NCBI RefSeq assembly: GCF_900090225.1
Contig: NZ_FMHY01000002.1
Span: 992,001-1,056,000, forward strand
Length of the DNA stretch: 64,000 nucleotides
Source: Micromonospora eburnea
GTDB lineage: Bacteria; Actinomycetota; Actinomycetes; Mycobacteriales; Micromonosporaceae
Direction of reading: 5' to 3'
The notes under the pieces were generated by a model. The model did no database searches. It saw only the letters and a program-made list of their open reading frames with translations, and was not told where the DNA came from. Below are positions 52,439 to 61,242 of the stretch, one piece after another. The first letter of the stretch is position 1. Every line of letters begins with the position of its first letter. The position numbers and the translations under genes were made by a program.

Positions 52439-55400
52439 TTGATCGACTTTAGCCAACAGGGGAGGCCGTGGACGCGAGACTGGCGTCCGTCGGTCACGCC
52501 AGCAGACCCGAGCGTGGTCGGCCGTCAGATCCTGGCCGGCTTCGAGGCCGGCGCCGTCCGGGCGTTGCTGCACGCTGCCTGCTCGTCGCCCACCGCGGTC
52601 CATCACCTTCCTGTCCTTGCCGAGTTGCTGGCGCAGTCGTACGCGTTCCCACCGCGCGGAGAGCGGCCTTGTACTCCGGCGAATCTTTCTCGGTGGATTA
52701 ACACGCTTCGCGCTGAGGTACCCGGGGTGACGGTCGGGGATGACTGGATTCCGTGTGACCCCCGCTTGATCGTCCGGACGAGGATTGGCGGACGTCGCCG
52801 CCCAGTACATCCCGGCCTGCTCAGCCGTCCGCAGGACCTGATTCCCACCGTGCTTGAGTACGCCGAATGCATCGATCCGCTGCTGGTCGGCGCACTCGGG
52901 TTCGGCTTGGCCGACGTGGCCGAGCTGGCAATGCGGATCATGGAGGTGGAGCGGCTGGCGCTTGGGCCGCACTGGACCGGTCAGCGCCCCACCGATCCCG
53001 CCGACCCCGCGCGGGTGAGCAGAGCGGAGGCGCAGGCCGCCCAGCAGCTACTCGCTGAATGGGCAGACCACGCCAACGACACAGGCTCGCCGGTGCCGCT
53101 GCAGATTGCCGGTGACGAGTCGCTGGAATCCGGTCGCCGTCAGCGCCTGGTCGCCGCCTTTGCATGGTGCACGCGTGAGGCAGCCGACATCGCGGCTCAA
53201 CATGGCTGGCTGCTGCGCGGGGCCTTGTTCGTCCGGCACAACGGCCAGGTCGCGCCCGCTCCCGGCGCAGTGGTCATGGACAGCTTGGCCGCTTCGACCA
53301 TGGCGCTGGTCAAACAGGCAACGGCGAGCCTCAAGCCGACCAGCCGCCGTCGCACATCTCCGAAGGTCGACGGTGCGTCTGATCCAGCGAGCCACCTTCT
53401 TGCGATCGCCACCGAAAAGGTCGTGATGAGCCTGCGCGGCCTCCCGGCGCATGTCTTCACCGGCGCGGTCACGGACGCCGGCTCGGAGATCACGGCAGTC
53501 GTCGCGCCGGGTGGCCGGCACCTAGTCGCCGTTCAGGTCGTTGCCGACATCGACCCGAAGGCGCTGTCGCGTGCGGTCGACCGCGGGCAGAAGCAACTTC
53601 GTCGGCTGCGGCCGAGCAGCATCCTGCGGCTTCCTCCCTTCGCTGCCGGCGACGATCCCAGGATGGCGCCGCCAAACGCTCTGCCGTTCGCCGCCGGGGC
53701 CACGACGCCAGCGGGAACCTGCGCGATTCGCTCCGACGTCGAGATACGGCGGGTCACGCTCATCGCGGGACCGTGGGCGCAGCCGCGGTTGCGTCGCCGG
53801 GGCGTCGTCACGATGACGGTGGATGAGTGGTGCGATCTCGTGGCGCAGTCCGGTGAGGACCCGGAAGAGTTCTGGGCCTTTCTCGATGAGCTGGCCGAGC
53901 TGCCCGGCGTACGTGTGGTCGAAGCGTTCGAGCTGCGGGACCTGTGGACTGCGTTCGGCGAGATGGGGCTGTTGTACCCGGGCGGCAACGAGGTGGGCGG
54001 CCTGGTGGTAGCACCGCGGGACTGCACGCTCGAATGGCACGACGCCGCGCAGGCCGACGGCGTCAACGACGTACTCGAGCGGCTGAACCTACCGGCGTTG
54101 AACGAGTGGCCGCTACGCTCGCCGGTTCGAGACGGTGTTGCCACCGTGAGCTGCCTCCAGCCCACCCAACATGTTCTGATCAACGCCGCACCCGCCCTCG
54201 CGATCGACACGGATCCCGGCACCGGCGAGGACTTCGACCCAGGACTGGCCTTCACGGTCGCCGAGGCGATCCGCGACGGCGTCACGCAGCTGTCCGACCG
54301 GGCGGCCGAGCCCGGCAGCCCCGCGGCGACTCAGGCCGGATGGGCCGCGTGGCAGACCGCCACCAGCGACGACGACGCCACGCTCGTCGAGCTGGTGACC
54401 ACGCGGAAGTCACAGACCAAGGAGCCGGTCTGGTTCGCCGGGATCGCGCCACACGCCTTCTTGATCGCCTACGACCGGACACGGTTCGCGCCGCTGAGCA
54501 CACAGGACGTCCAAAACCTCGTCGGAAGCGCCCTCGCTGACGCAATCGCGGCCCGGATCGCGATCACCGCGTCGGCCATGGAGGTCGAGCCGGGCGTCGT
54601 CGACGGGCAAGCCCTGCTCGCCGGCGCACCGCAGGCGATCGAAGCAGCCCAAGCATTCACTCACGCGTGGCGAGAACTGTCCCCGACGATCCGAGTCGGT
54701 CACCGCCACGACGTCGTCTTCGCCCCGCCTGGGGGCCCAGGCTCGCGGGTGAGCGTCCGGGCCCGACACCGTGCCGAACGGCGTCTGGCCCAGGCCCTCG
54801 TGACGGCCGCCGTGCCCGCTCAGCGGGTCACCGGCGCCGAGGCGAGCCAGCTCCTCATGACGACCGTGTGTCCCACCGCGTTGGAGGTGCTGCTCGACGA
54901 CCTCGCTCAGTTCGAGCCCACCGCAGCACTCGCCGTCGTCGCTCGGGAAGTTGAACGGGTTTGGGCCGAGCGGTCACGGCTGCAGGCCCAGCGCACCGCA
55001 CGAGAGGTCGCCGGTTGGGACCCGACCGACGCCGACGGCGACCCGATTGAGGACACCATCACCTGCCGAGCCGCCGACCTCGTCATCGAGGCGATGCTGC
55101 ACGCGCCACCACGCGGTACCGCGCTGCTGGACCACCGCGACTGGGAGCGGCTGCTCCTGGAAGCGGCCCTGTGCCTGGAACTGTCCGGCCGCGCCACGGC
55201 CAACACCGTCGGCCTCGACCGGATTGCGGTGGACCTAGCCGACACCGGTGTCTGCCGCACCAGCGTAATCTCCTCTCGAATCGACACACTTGCCTACCAC
55301 GAGGCGCGGTTGGCCATTCACCAGCACCGTGACGCGAAGCAGCTTCACTACGCCGCCCACTTGGGCGCCGATGCCTGCCTCGCCTTCGATGCTGATGAGG

Positions 55401-56476
55401 GTGCCCCGCGGACGTGGGCCACTGTCCTCGGCGCCGTACTGGCCGATCCGCAACGTCCTTGGTACGAGCGGCCCGTGGTCGAAGCCGCTCTGGCGGCCGA
55501 CCAAGCCATGCGCGAGCACCTGCACACCGGCATCGACGAAATCAAGGCCGTCATGATGGTCGCCGCATCCTGGTCCGTCACCACGGTGACCGGTGAGGTC
55601 ATCGACATAAATCGTGACGAGCTGATCCATGAAGTAAAAGACTGGGCTGGACTCGATGCTGCCGCAGTGGCCGCCGCCGTCGATCTGCTCACCTTGACGC
55701 CCGCGCGGCTGGCGGAGGAGGGGCTGTCGTACTGGGAACTGGAACGGCGCAGCGGCCGACTCGCAACCCGGCCGCTGCTCGCGTCGCCATCAAAAGCCGG
55801 TCACGGCCAGATCCTGCTGCTGCCCCGCCGGATCGCCGCAACGCAGCAGATCTTCGCCAACTACGCAACTGATGGCCGGCTGCCCTGGCCACCTCACAGC
55901 CTCCCGCCAGCTGTCACGGCGGCCTATGAAGCCTGGCAACAAGCCGGACAGGATGCGTTCGAGATCTACCTTGAAGAAGTCGTGCGCGATCACGGGTTCA
56001 CCCACTGCAGGCGCGGGCTGAAGGAGAAGCCGGCGGCGAGAATGGGCATACGCCTCTCCGGAGAGATTGATTTGCTTCTGGCCGATCCGCATCGTGCCCG
56101 GCTGTGGGTCATCGAGGCCAAGCACGCGCAGGTGCCGTTCGGCCTTAACCAGATCCTCTACGAGATCACCGACTATCACGGCGTGACCCCGGAGACGGCA
56201 CCTCCTGGGCGGTTCCGCTTCAAGACGCCCGAACGCTCGTACATCGGCAAGCTGCTGACGAAGACCCACGACGTCCGCCAGCAGCTCGGCCCGGTGCTAG
56301 GCATGCTCGGCATCAACGACGACTCCAGACCTTGGCAGGTCATACCCCTGATCGTGACGCCGAGCCCGGTGGCCGCTGCCTTCGCCGCCGAACCGAAGGT
56401 GGCGTTCACCTGCCCGGAGCCGCTACCAGGCGTCCTGTCGGCTATGAGTCTGCCCCGCACTGGCTACCACGGCTAA
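52439..56476 (+). CDS. Large protein with C-terminal PD-(D/E)XK nuclease-like site
   Basis: The frame gives 1345 residues, mostly without recognisable domains. Near the end a PD-(D/E)XK-type site is visible: FEIYLEEVVRDHGF (possible acidic residue about 1175-1182), GEIDLLLAD with Asp1211, then LWVIEAKHA with Glu1226-x-Lys1228. This is the core of restriction-like nucleases. The rest alternates helical and beta stretches. The frame opens at TTG 52439 without a ribosome site; a strong GGGGAGG site points to a GTG at 52468 in another frame, and GTG 52514 is in frame, so the true start is unsure. It follows the SMC-kinase operon by 265 bp and may be an effector of it or a stand-alone defence nuclease. 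Confidence 0.6.
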   Translation: MIDFSQQGRPWTRDWRPSVTPADPSVVGRQILAGFEAGAVRALLHAACSSPTAVHHLPVLAELLAQSYAFPPRGERPCTPANLSRWINTLRAEVPGVTVGDDWIPCDPRLIVRTRIGGRRRPVHPGLLSRPQDLIPTVLEYAECIDPLLVGALGFGLADVAELAMRIMEVERLALGPHWTGQRPTDPADPARVSRAEAQAAQQLLAEWADHANDTGSPVPLQIAGDESLESGRRQRLVAAFAWCTREAADIAAQHGWLLRGALFVRHNGQVAPAPGAVVMDSLAASTMALVKQATASLKPTSRRRTSPKVDGASDPASHLLAIATEKVVMSLRGLPAHVFTGAVTDAGSEITAVVAPGGRHLVAVQVVADIDPKALSRAVDRGQKQLRRLRPSSILRLPPFAAGDDPRMAPPNALPFAAGATTPAGTCAIRSDVEIRRVTLIAGPWAQPRLRRRGVVTMTVDEWCDLVAQSGEDPEEFWAFLDELAELPGVRVVEAFELRDLWTAFGEMGLLYPGGNEVGGLVVAPRDCTLEWHDAAQADGVNDVLERLNLPALNEWPLRSPVRDGVATVSCLQPTQHVLINAAPALAIDTDPGTGEDFDPGLAFTVAEAIRDGVTQLSDRAAEPGSPAATQAGWAAWQTATSDDDATLVELVTTRKSQTKEPVWFAGIAPHAFLIAYDRTRFAPLSTQDVQNLVGSALADAIAARIAITASAMEVEPGVVDGQALLAGAPQAIEAAQAFTHAWRELSPTIRVGHRHDVVFAPPGGPGSRVSVRARHRAERRLAQALVTAAVPAQRVTGAEASQLLMTTVCPTALEVLLDDLAQFEPTAALAVVAREVERVWAERSRLQAQRTAREVAGWDPTDADGDPIEDTITCRAADLVIEAMLHAPPRGTALLDHRDWERLLLEAALCLELSGRATANTVGLDRIAVDLADTGVCRTSVISSRIDTLAYHEARLAIHQHRDAKQLHYAAHLGADACLAFDADEGAPRTWATVLGAVLADPQRPWYERPVVEAALAADQAMREHLHTGIDEIKAVMMVAASWSVTTVTGEVIDINRDELIHEVKDWAGLDAAAVAAAVDLLTLTPARLAEEGLSYWELERRSGRLATRPLLASPSKAGHGQILLLPRRIAATQQIFANYATDGRLPWPPHSLPPAVTAAYEAWQQAGQDAFEIYLEEVVRDHGFTHCRRGLKEKPAARMGIRLSGEIDLLLADPHRARLWVIEAKHAQVPFGLNQILYEITDYHGVTPETAPPGRFRFKTPERSYIGKLLTKTHDVRQQLGPVLGMLGINDDSRPWQVIPLIVTPSPVAAAFAAEPKVAFTCPEPLPGVLSAMSLPRTGYHG

Positions 56477-56935
56477 GCTAAGCCGAGTGCGCTCCCAGGC
56501 ACCGCTGGGACAAGTTGGACTGCGTCAGTTGGGCCGCCGCCACCGACCTGGAACAGCGCCGGACCCGACACCGCCCGGCCTTCTCCGGCGCACTCCCCAA
56601 GGGTCACTGGACGCGCTCGGCTGGCTGGGCGGCTTTGTCGCCGACCTCAGCACCCAACACGGCGCCACCACACCGGTCCTGCTCACCGTCCCCGCTCCTG
56701 GCAAGCCAAGGCCTCCGCAACGCGGCCAGACGCTGACATTTCCCCGGCAAGCGCCGCTTACCCCACCGACCACGCCCACACTCGGAGTCGCCCGTCTCAG
56801 TATGTGAACGACTTGGAAAGAATCTTCTGCCCGCGCGGAGTGGACGTGCAGGCACATCGAGGGACGCAGGCGGACCTTTAGCACTTGGCCGGACGGTTGG
56901 CAAGACTCGGTGGCTGATCCGTTGCAGATCGGGGG
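56477..56935. other. Gap without a supported gene
   Basis: No frame here has both a ribosome site and protein-like sequence. A plus-strand frame from 56487 is proline-rich and weak, and minus-strand frames look like shadows. It separates the nuclease-like gene from the element's hairpin-rich leader. Confidence 0.45.
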
Positions 56936-56964
56936 TTGACTCCATCGGGTTTCCGGGGCGTAAT
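56936..56964 (+). promoter_or_regulatory. Sigma-70-like promoter before the hairpin-rich leader
   Basis: TTGACT (56936-56941), a 17-base spacer and CGTAAT (56959-56964) form a fair match to a housekeeping promoter. Transcription would start near 56971 and run into the hairpins and the small genes from 57476. Confidence 0.45.
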
Positions 56965-57015
56965 GGAAACACGTTCCCGCAGCGCCGACCGGCGCGGTCG
57001 GCCACACATGCAGCG

Positions 57016-57044
57016 GGCAGGCACCCCACAGCGGGGTGCCTGCC
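57016..57044 (+). terminator. Perfect 12-bp hairpin in the leader
   Basis: The arms GGCAGGCACCCC (57016-57027) and its complement (57033-57044) pair around a 5-nt loop, followed by GTTGTT. It resembles an intrinsic terminator or attenuator placed about 45 nt after the predicted start of transcription. Confidence 0.6.
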
Positions 57045-57372
57045 GTTGTTCGTACCAACGCTGTAAGGGGCGTGCAGAGATGGGAGGCACCCACATGAAG
57101 GACCGTTCGTCGGCGAGTTGAGCCGCCGCACCACCTGAGCGCTCCTGTGGCGCTGCCGGTGGTGAGTCTTGATCCTCTGTGGCTCGGCTAGGCCGTCTGC
57201 CCTGTGTCCGTGCGTGTTGACCACAGCCCGCTGTGCGGGTTGTGGCGACGCCTGCTGGCCTGCTGCCTGCCCCTGCGCGGGTCTGGCGTGCTCGTTGACT
57301 TGACCATAGTGATGTCTGTCGTTCCCTGTACCTGCGAGGGATCCGCCCGGCCGGGCGTCACCCGGCTGGGTC

Positions 57373-57410
57373 GCGCCTGCCCGGGAACTGACCGGAAGCC
57401 GGGCAGGCGC
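57373..57410 (+). repeat. Perfect 12-bp inverted repeat upstream of the DUF2637 operon
   Basis: GCGCCTGCCCGG (57373-57384) and its complement (57399-57410) are separated by 14 nt, 65 bp before the short coding region at 57476. It may fold in the mRNA or be an operator. Between 57120 and 57260 further short inverted repeats occur (such as CACCACC with GGTGGTG, and CCACA-GCCCGC with GCGGGT-TGTGG). Confidence 0.5.
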
Positions 57411-57475
57411 GGCCCGGGATGGACCCCTAACCACCTGAAAGCACACCCTTCAACCACTTCTTTCGGGAGCAGAAC

Positions 57476-57595
57476 GTGACCTCACACAACAACTACACGG
57501 AGGCGGCTGCCGCTGCGGTCCGCCTCCAGACGACAACGCCGAACGCGGCCGTACACGCCCCGCCTGTACCCAGGTGGTGGGCCGTTGGCGACTGA
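57476..57595 (+). CDS. 39-residue leader protein coupled to DUF2637 gene
   Basis: GTG 57476 has GGGAG 6 nt upstream and opens a frame of 39 codons (MTSHNNYTEAAAAAVRL and so on, ending PRWWAVGD). Its stop lies 8 bp inside the next gene, whose TTG start lacks its own good ribosome site. The peptide therefore probably serves translational coupling. Ending in a Trp-rich tail is a pattern I have seen in element-encoded small proteins, but no function is known. Confidence 0.5.
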   Translation: MTSHNNYTEAAAAAVRLQTTTPNAAVHAPPVPRWWAVGD

Positions 57596-58418
57596 CCGGC
57601 GAACCGCCCGCTCACTTGCCCGTCCGGCCTCGGGGCGGGAGCGGTGGGAGGACCGCGTCCAGGTGGCGATCATGTTGTTAATCGGCGGGGCGGCCGGCGC
57701 GGCGTCGTTCACGCACGTGCACGATGTCGCCGCCGGACACGGGCAGCCGGGCTGGCTGGCCTGGGCCGACGCCGTCGTCCTGGAGTTGATGTCGATCGCT
57801 GCCGGTCTGGAGCTGCGCCGCAAGCGACGCCTGGGCAAGAGCGTCGTCTTCCCCGCGGCGGTGCTAGTGGTGGCGGTGTCGCTGTCGCTGGCCGCGCAGG
57901 TCGTGGAGGCGGAAGCCTCGGTGATCGGCTGGATCGCCGCCGCCCTGCCGGCGCTGGGCTTCCTGGCGATGGTGAAGATCGCACTCGGCCGCGCCGAAGC
58001 CCATCCGCCCAACCAGACCGCTCACGCCGAACGGACGAAGCCCGGACCGCCGCCCGCCGTCGACGCGTCGGTCCCGGACACCACAGCACCGGTCCCCGCC
58101 GCCGCCACCGCGGTCCCGGACTCGCCGACGGCGGTCCCCGCCGTCACGGACCAACCTCCGGCGGTCCCGGACCGCCCGGACCACGAGGCGTCGACCGACG
58201 AGGGCGGTCCGGAGGTCGCCGCGCTGGTCCCGGCCGCCCGGACCGCCGCCCACACCCTCACCACCGAAGGGACACCGCTGTCCCGCAAGGCCCTCGCCCA
58301 CCAGCTACGCGCGGACGGGCACCAGCTGTCCAACGCCACCGCCTCCGCGCTCGTGCGCGTCCTGCGCGCCGAGACCACACCGCCCGAACGGGATCTGTCA
58401 CCGCGGGAGGCCGCGTGA
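57585..58418 (+). CDS. DUF2637-type membrane protein (element transfer/spread associated)
   Basis: The 277-residue protein has about four membrane helices (VAIMLLIGGAAGAASFTHV, WADAVVLELMSIAAGLEL, SVVFPAAVLVVAVSLSLAA, WIAAALPALGFLAMVKIAL), as in DUF2637/Spd-like proteins of actinomycete plasmids and integrative elements. A Pro/Ala-rich linker and a C-terminal winged-helix-like part (about 218-265: TEGTPLSRKALAHQLRADGH) follow. Such proteins are linked to transfer or plasmid spread. The start is TTG, coupled to the 39-residue upstream gene. Confidence 0.8.
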   Translation: MATDRRTARSLARPASGRERWEDRVQVAIMLLIGGAAGAASFTHVHDVAAGHGQPGWLAWADAVVLELMSIAAGLELRRKRRLGKSVVFPAAVLVVAVSLSLAAQVVEAEASVIGWIAAALPALGFLAMVKIALGRAEAHPPNQTAHAERTKPGPPPAVDASVPDTTAPVPAAATAVPDSPTAVPAVTDQPPAVPDRPDHEASTDEGGPEVAALVPAARTAAHTLTTEGTPLSRKALAHQLRADGHQLSNATASALVRVLRAETTPPERDLSPREAA

Positions 58419-58599
58419 CAGAGCTTCGACCCACGGCTTGTGTCAGGTCGAGCCGCCGCTGTCAGACCCGCATCCACGTCTGCCAGGAGACTCGGCAGCT
58501 GACACCACCTGACCAGACCTGTCAGTGCGTTCCCACTCGCCGCAGCGGGCGGACACGCACCACAAACCCACCTACATCCTCGACCTCGGAGCAGCAACG

Positions 58600-58863
58600 A
58601 TGACGACCCCAACCGACGACCTCCGCCGGTATCGCCGGCCGGACTCACACCAGCTTGCACGAACCCGTCGCCCGGCAGCCGTTGTGCCCGGCGGTTCAGC
58701 AGTCAGTGCCGACCTCCGTTCTACCGTCCGTCTTGATACAGACCCCCAACCCGACCCCTCACGGCCGCTCACAGCCCAGGTCAGCGCCGCTGTCCGCAGC
58801 CTGGGACCGCTCCAGACAGACCCTCCAGTCTCGGGTCTCCCCCCAGGGGCTGCCCGTGGGTAA
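58600..58863 (+). CDS. Small hypothetical protein of the element
   Basis: The 87-residue frame has GGAGCAG 6 nt before ATG (MTTPTDDLRRYRRPDSHQLA). It is Pro/Ser/Arg-rich, with no known domain. Its TAA overlaps the GTG of the replication-relaxation gene. The rich ribosome site and coupled end support it, but codon content is only moderately protein-like. Confidence 0.4.
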   Translation: MTTPTDDLRRYRRPDSHQLARTRRPAAVVPGGSAVSADLRSTVRLDTDPQPDPSRPLTAQVSAAVRSLGPLQTDPPVSGLPPGAARG

Positions 58864-59782
58864 ACACCTACCGGCAGCGGATCCGCTGCTTCGCCTGCAG
58901 GCCAGCATCACCGCCCGCGATGACCGGCTCCTCGGTTGGCTCTACGACCACGGCGTGCTCACCACCGACCAGATCGCCGCCGCCCTGTTCCCATCCCTGG
59001 ACTTCACCCAACGCCGGCTGCGCCGCCTCACCGCCCTGCGGGCGGTCGACCGGTTCCGACCCAACAAGGCCGACGGCGGCTCTCACCCCTACCACTACGT
59101 CCTGGACCAGCTCGGCTACGACCACGTCCACGCCCAACGCGGACTCCCACGAGGCCGCCGCGACCAGGCCCGCCGCCGCAAACAGTCATTGACGTCCCGG
59201 CCGGACCTGCCGCACCTGCTCGGTGCCAACCAGGTCTTCATCGACCTCGCCGCCCACGCCCGCACCCACCCCGACACCGAGCTGGTCCGCTGGCAGCCCG
59301 CGTCGGCCTACCACGAACCCGGCTCCCTGTACCGCTCCGGCGGCGATCCGCAGATCATCATCGCCGGAGCGACCGGCTTCCCCCGTCCGGACGGCGCCGG
59401 GGTGTGGACCGAGGACAGACGGTCCGTGCCGTTCTTCCTCGAGTACGACACCAGCGGCGAAAACCTGCGGGTCCTCATCGACAAGGTCATCAAGTACGAG
59501 CGGCTGTACATGATGAGCACCTGGGCATGGCCGGTGCTGTTCCATCTCCCCTCGGCCCGCCGTGAGGCGAACCTGCATCACCGCCTCGCCGCCGTCTCCG
59601 ACCCGACAACGGTCATCGCCACCACCAGCGCCGAGCTACGCACCGCCCTCGCCGCCAGCCCCGCCCGCCAGATCTGGCAGGTGCCCGGCCGCGCGGGCCG
59701 GCACCGCCTCATCGACCTGCCCTACACCGACACCCACCACGACGACGAATACCCCGCCCACGAGCAGCCCCCCGCCAAATGA
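58856..59782 (+). CDS. Replication-relaxation family protein
   Basis: The 308-residue protein has an N-terminal winged helix (LLRLQASITARDDRLLGWLYDHGVLTTDQIAAALFPSLDF, then RRLRRLTALRAVDRFRP) and a C-terminal nuclease-like fold (FFLEYDTSGENLRVLIDKVIKYERL). This matches the replication-relaxation family of actinomycete plasmids and integrative conjugative elements, thought to act in replication start or relaxase-like DNA handling. GTG 58856 has AGGGGC upstream; the frame is open back to 58655, but that part is Pro/Ser-rich and overlaps the small gene. Confidence 0.82.
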   Translation: MGKHLPAADPLLRLQASITARDDRLLGWLYDHGVLTTDQIAAALFPSLDFTQRRLRRLTALRAVDRFRPNKADGGSHPYHYVLDQLGYDHVHAQRGLPRGRRDQARRRKQSLTSRPDLPHLLGANQVFIDLAAHARTHPDTELVRWQPASAYHEPGSLYRSGGDPQIIIAGATGFPRPDGAGVWTEDRRSVPFFLEYDTSGENLRVLIDKVIKYERLYMMSTWAWPVLFHLPSARREANLHHRLAAVSDPTTVIATTSAELRTALAASPARQIWQVPGRAGRHRLIDLPYTDTHHDDEYPAHEQPPAK

Positions 59783-60032
59783 GCGGGCCGTCTCATGAGG
59801 TCAGGCGGGACAGGCGGCGCGTACGGCCGCCCTGAACGCCCCACACACCGCCGGACCTACCCACACCCGCCAACCCCGCCGGGGCGGGAGACGTTCTTTG
59901 CGTGTGGGCGCGCACCGAGGGCGACGAGAGCGGACCGCCCGCGTCGGACGAGACCCGTCAGAGTCTGTCAGCAGCGCAGTTCGGCGACAGACCCACGCCC
60001 GTCCGAGTACCCACACCCGACGGCACGCCGCT

Positions 60033-60287
60033 GTGAGTCGCTATGAGTGGCGAACGCCTTCACTTCCGTGGCCACCGGAGGTACCGTCCGCGGCCCTCCA
60101 CCCGCTGTTCGCCGCAGCCGAAGCCACCCGACCGGCGACCGCGTCGAACCGCCGCGCGCCTCCGGCTGACGAGTTCCGGCAATCGATCTTCTGTGCTGCC
60201 TGCCAACCGAGAGAGGAGATGCCATGGCCCCACACCTCACCCTCACGCCACGAGCCGTCCTGGGAGGGACATGGCCACACGCCGTGA
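60033..60287 (+). CDS. Small protein with CxxC, element backbone
   Basis: The 84-residue frame starts at GTG 60033 and begins VSRYEWRTPSLPWPPEVPSA; it includes FRQSIFCAACQPREEM with a CxxC pair, which looks genuine. The ribosome site is weak. It overlaps the following gene by 17 bp. The function is unknown, and a frame starting at ATG 60224 with a good GAGGAG site competes with it. Confidence 0.35.
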   Translation: MSRYEWRTPSLPWPPEVPSAALHPLFAAAEATRPATASNRRAPPADEFRQSIFCAACQPREEMPWPHTSPSRHEPSWEGHGHTP

Positions 60288-60555
60288 CCAGCGATCACGC
60301 GCGAACACACCACACCCGTCGCCGCCGACCGCGCCCACGCGGACAACCGGCGGCGAGGCCCCGACCGCACCCCCCGACACCGAGTGCTCCGTCCTGCCGG
60401 GGACGCTGTCGATGGCCCGCTACCTGACCGACCCCGCCACTGAGACCGAGATCCAAGCCCTGGCCGCCGAAGCCGGCCTCCCCACCGTCGACCAAGCCGC
60501 CACGCTCGCTCGCCTGCTCCGCCTGCACAAGCCCGCACCGCCACGCGCCGCGTGA
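60271..60555 (+). CDS. Small hypothetical protein of the element
   Basis: The 94-residue protein has a basic, Pro/Thr-rich first half, then a helical end (YLTDPATETEIQALAAEAGL, VDQAATLARLLRLHKP). ATG 60271 follows GGGAGGG. It resembles small regulatory proteins in plasmid backbones, but I cannot name a family. It is the last plus-strand gene before the convergent GNAT gene. Confidence 0.45.
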   Translation: MATRRDQRSRANTPHPSPPTAPTRTTGGEAPTAPPDTECSVLPGTLSMARYLTDPATETEIQALAAEAGLPTVDQAATLARLLRLHKPAPPRAA

Positions 60556-60762
60556 CCTGCGCCTGCTCCTCATTGGAGCGGGCGCGGCCCGCTTCATCCG
60601 TACGCTAACGATCGGGTGCGTACTGCATCGCTACGGCGTTCGCTGCTGCACTGCCCACCGTCTGTCGCCCTCTTCCGATGGTGGGATACGGCGATGTTCC
60701 GCGATCTCCTACGTCTGGGGCAAGGAGGCACCCCGGGTTCGGCACCTGGGCGGCCCCTGTCG

Positions 60763-61242
60763 CTAGCCGTTGATCTGGCGCTCGTATACGGCGCGGTGCT
60801 TTCCTGGCCCCTTGTAGTCGTGGATTACGGCCACGCCAGCCTCGGTCGTGTCACCGGCAACGTTGCTGAAGCCCAGAGCGAGCCACGTTCTGTGGGCGGC
60901 GTAGTTGTCGGGTTCGGAGGTGAGGAAGAGGCGGCGGCATCCCCAAACAAAGCCCTGCCGGTGGATTTCGTCTACGAGCGCCCGAGTGATCCCCTCACGG
61001 CGGTGGCCGGGGTGCGTCATCACGTCTTGAAGGTAGATCTCCGAGGGGTCGACCTGGCTTCGAAAGGCGATCACGCTTCCGGCGACATGTCCGTCGATGA
61101 TGGCGAGTGGGCAGGTGTCGGCGAACAGCGTGGCGTACAGCCAGTAGTCCGATGAGCCCCGCAGCCTGATGTACGGCTCTCCCAACCCCAGGAGCTTTTC
61201 GAGGTCGGGAATCCGGTCAACCGTGAGCGGGGTAATGATCAC
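60763..61242 (-). CDS. GNAT-family N-acetyltransferase
   Basis: The 159-residue protein has the GNAT core: LAIIDGHVAGSVIAFRS (strand 3-4), IYLQDVMTHPGHRREGITRALVDEI with the acetyl-CoA loop (HRREGI in place of R/QxxGxG/A), and NYAAHRTWLALGFSNV. Its GTG overlaps the stop of the upstream STAND-like gene (GTGA), so it is made together with that protein. It might modify the ATPase, a tRNA-charged amino acid (as toxin-type GNATs do) or a small molecule; its size and coupled position do not decide. Confidence 0.82.
   Translation of the reverse strand: MIITPLTVDRIPDLEKLLGLGEPYIRLRGSSDYWLYATLFADTCPLAIIDGHVAGSVIAFRSQVDPSEIYLQDVMTHPGHRREGITRALVDEIHRQGFVWGCRRLFLTSEPDNYAAHRTWLALGFSNVAGDTTEAGVAVIHDYKGPGKHRAVYERQING

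Noticed and set aside
56487..56807. Plus-strand frame of 106 codons after the nuclease-like gene
   Set aside because: Proline-rich, no ribosome site, no recognisable motif, and it overlaps equally long minus-strand frames.
60224..60427. Frame with a strong GAGGAG ribosome site
   Set aside because: The encoded sequence soon becomes Arg/Pro-only and overlaps two better frames; kept only as a competing possibility.
41874..60613. A 9-bp sequence at the integrase junction (GATCGTTAG) recurs inverted at 60605-60613, considered as an attL/attR pair
   Set aside because: Nine bases are expected by chance in a window of this size, and the copy is inverted, while att repeats flanking an element should be direct.
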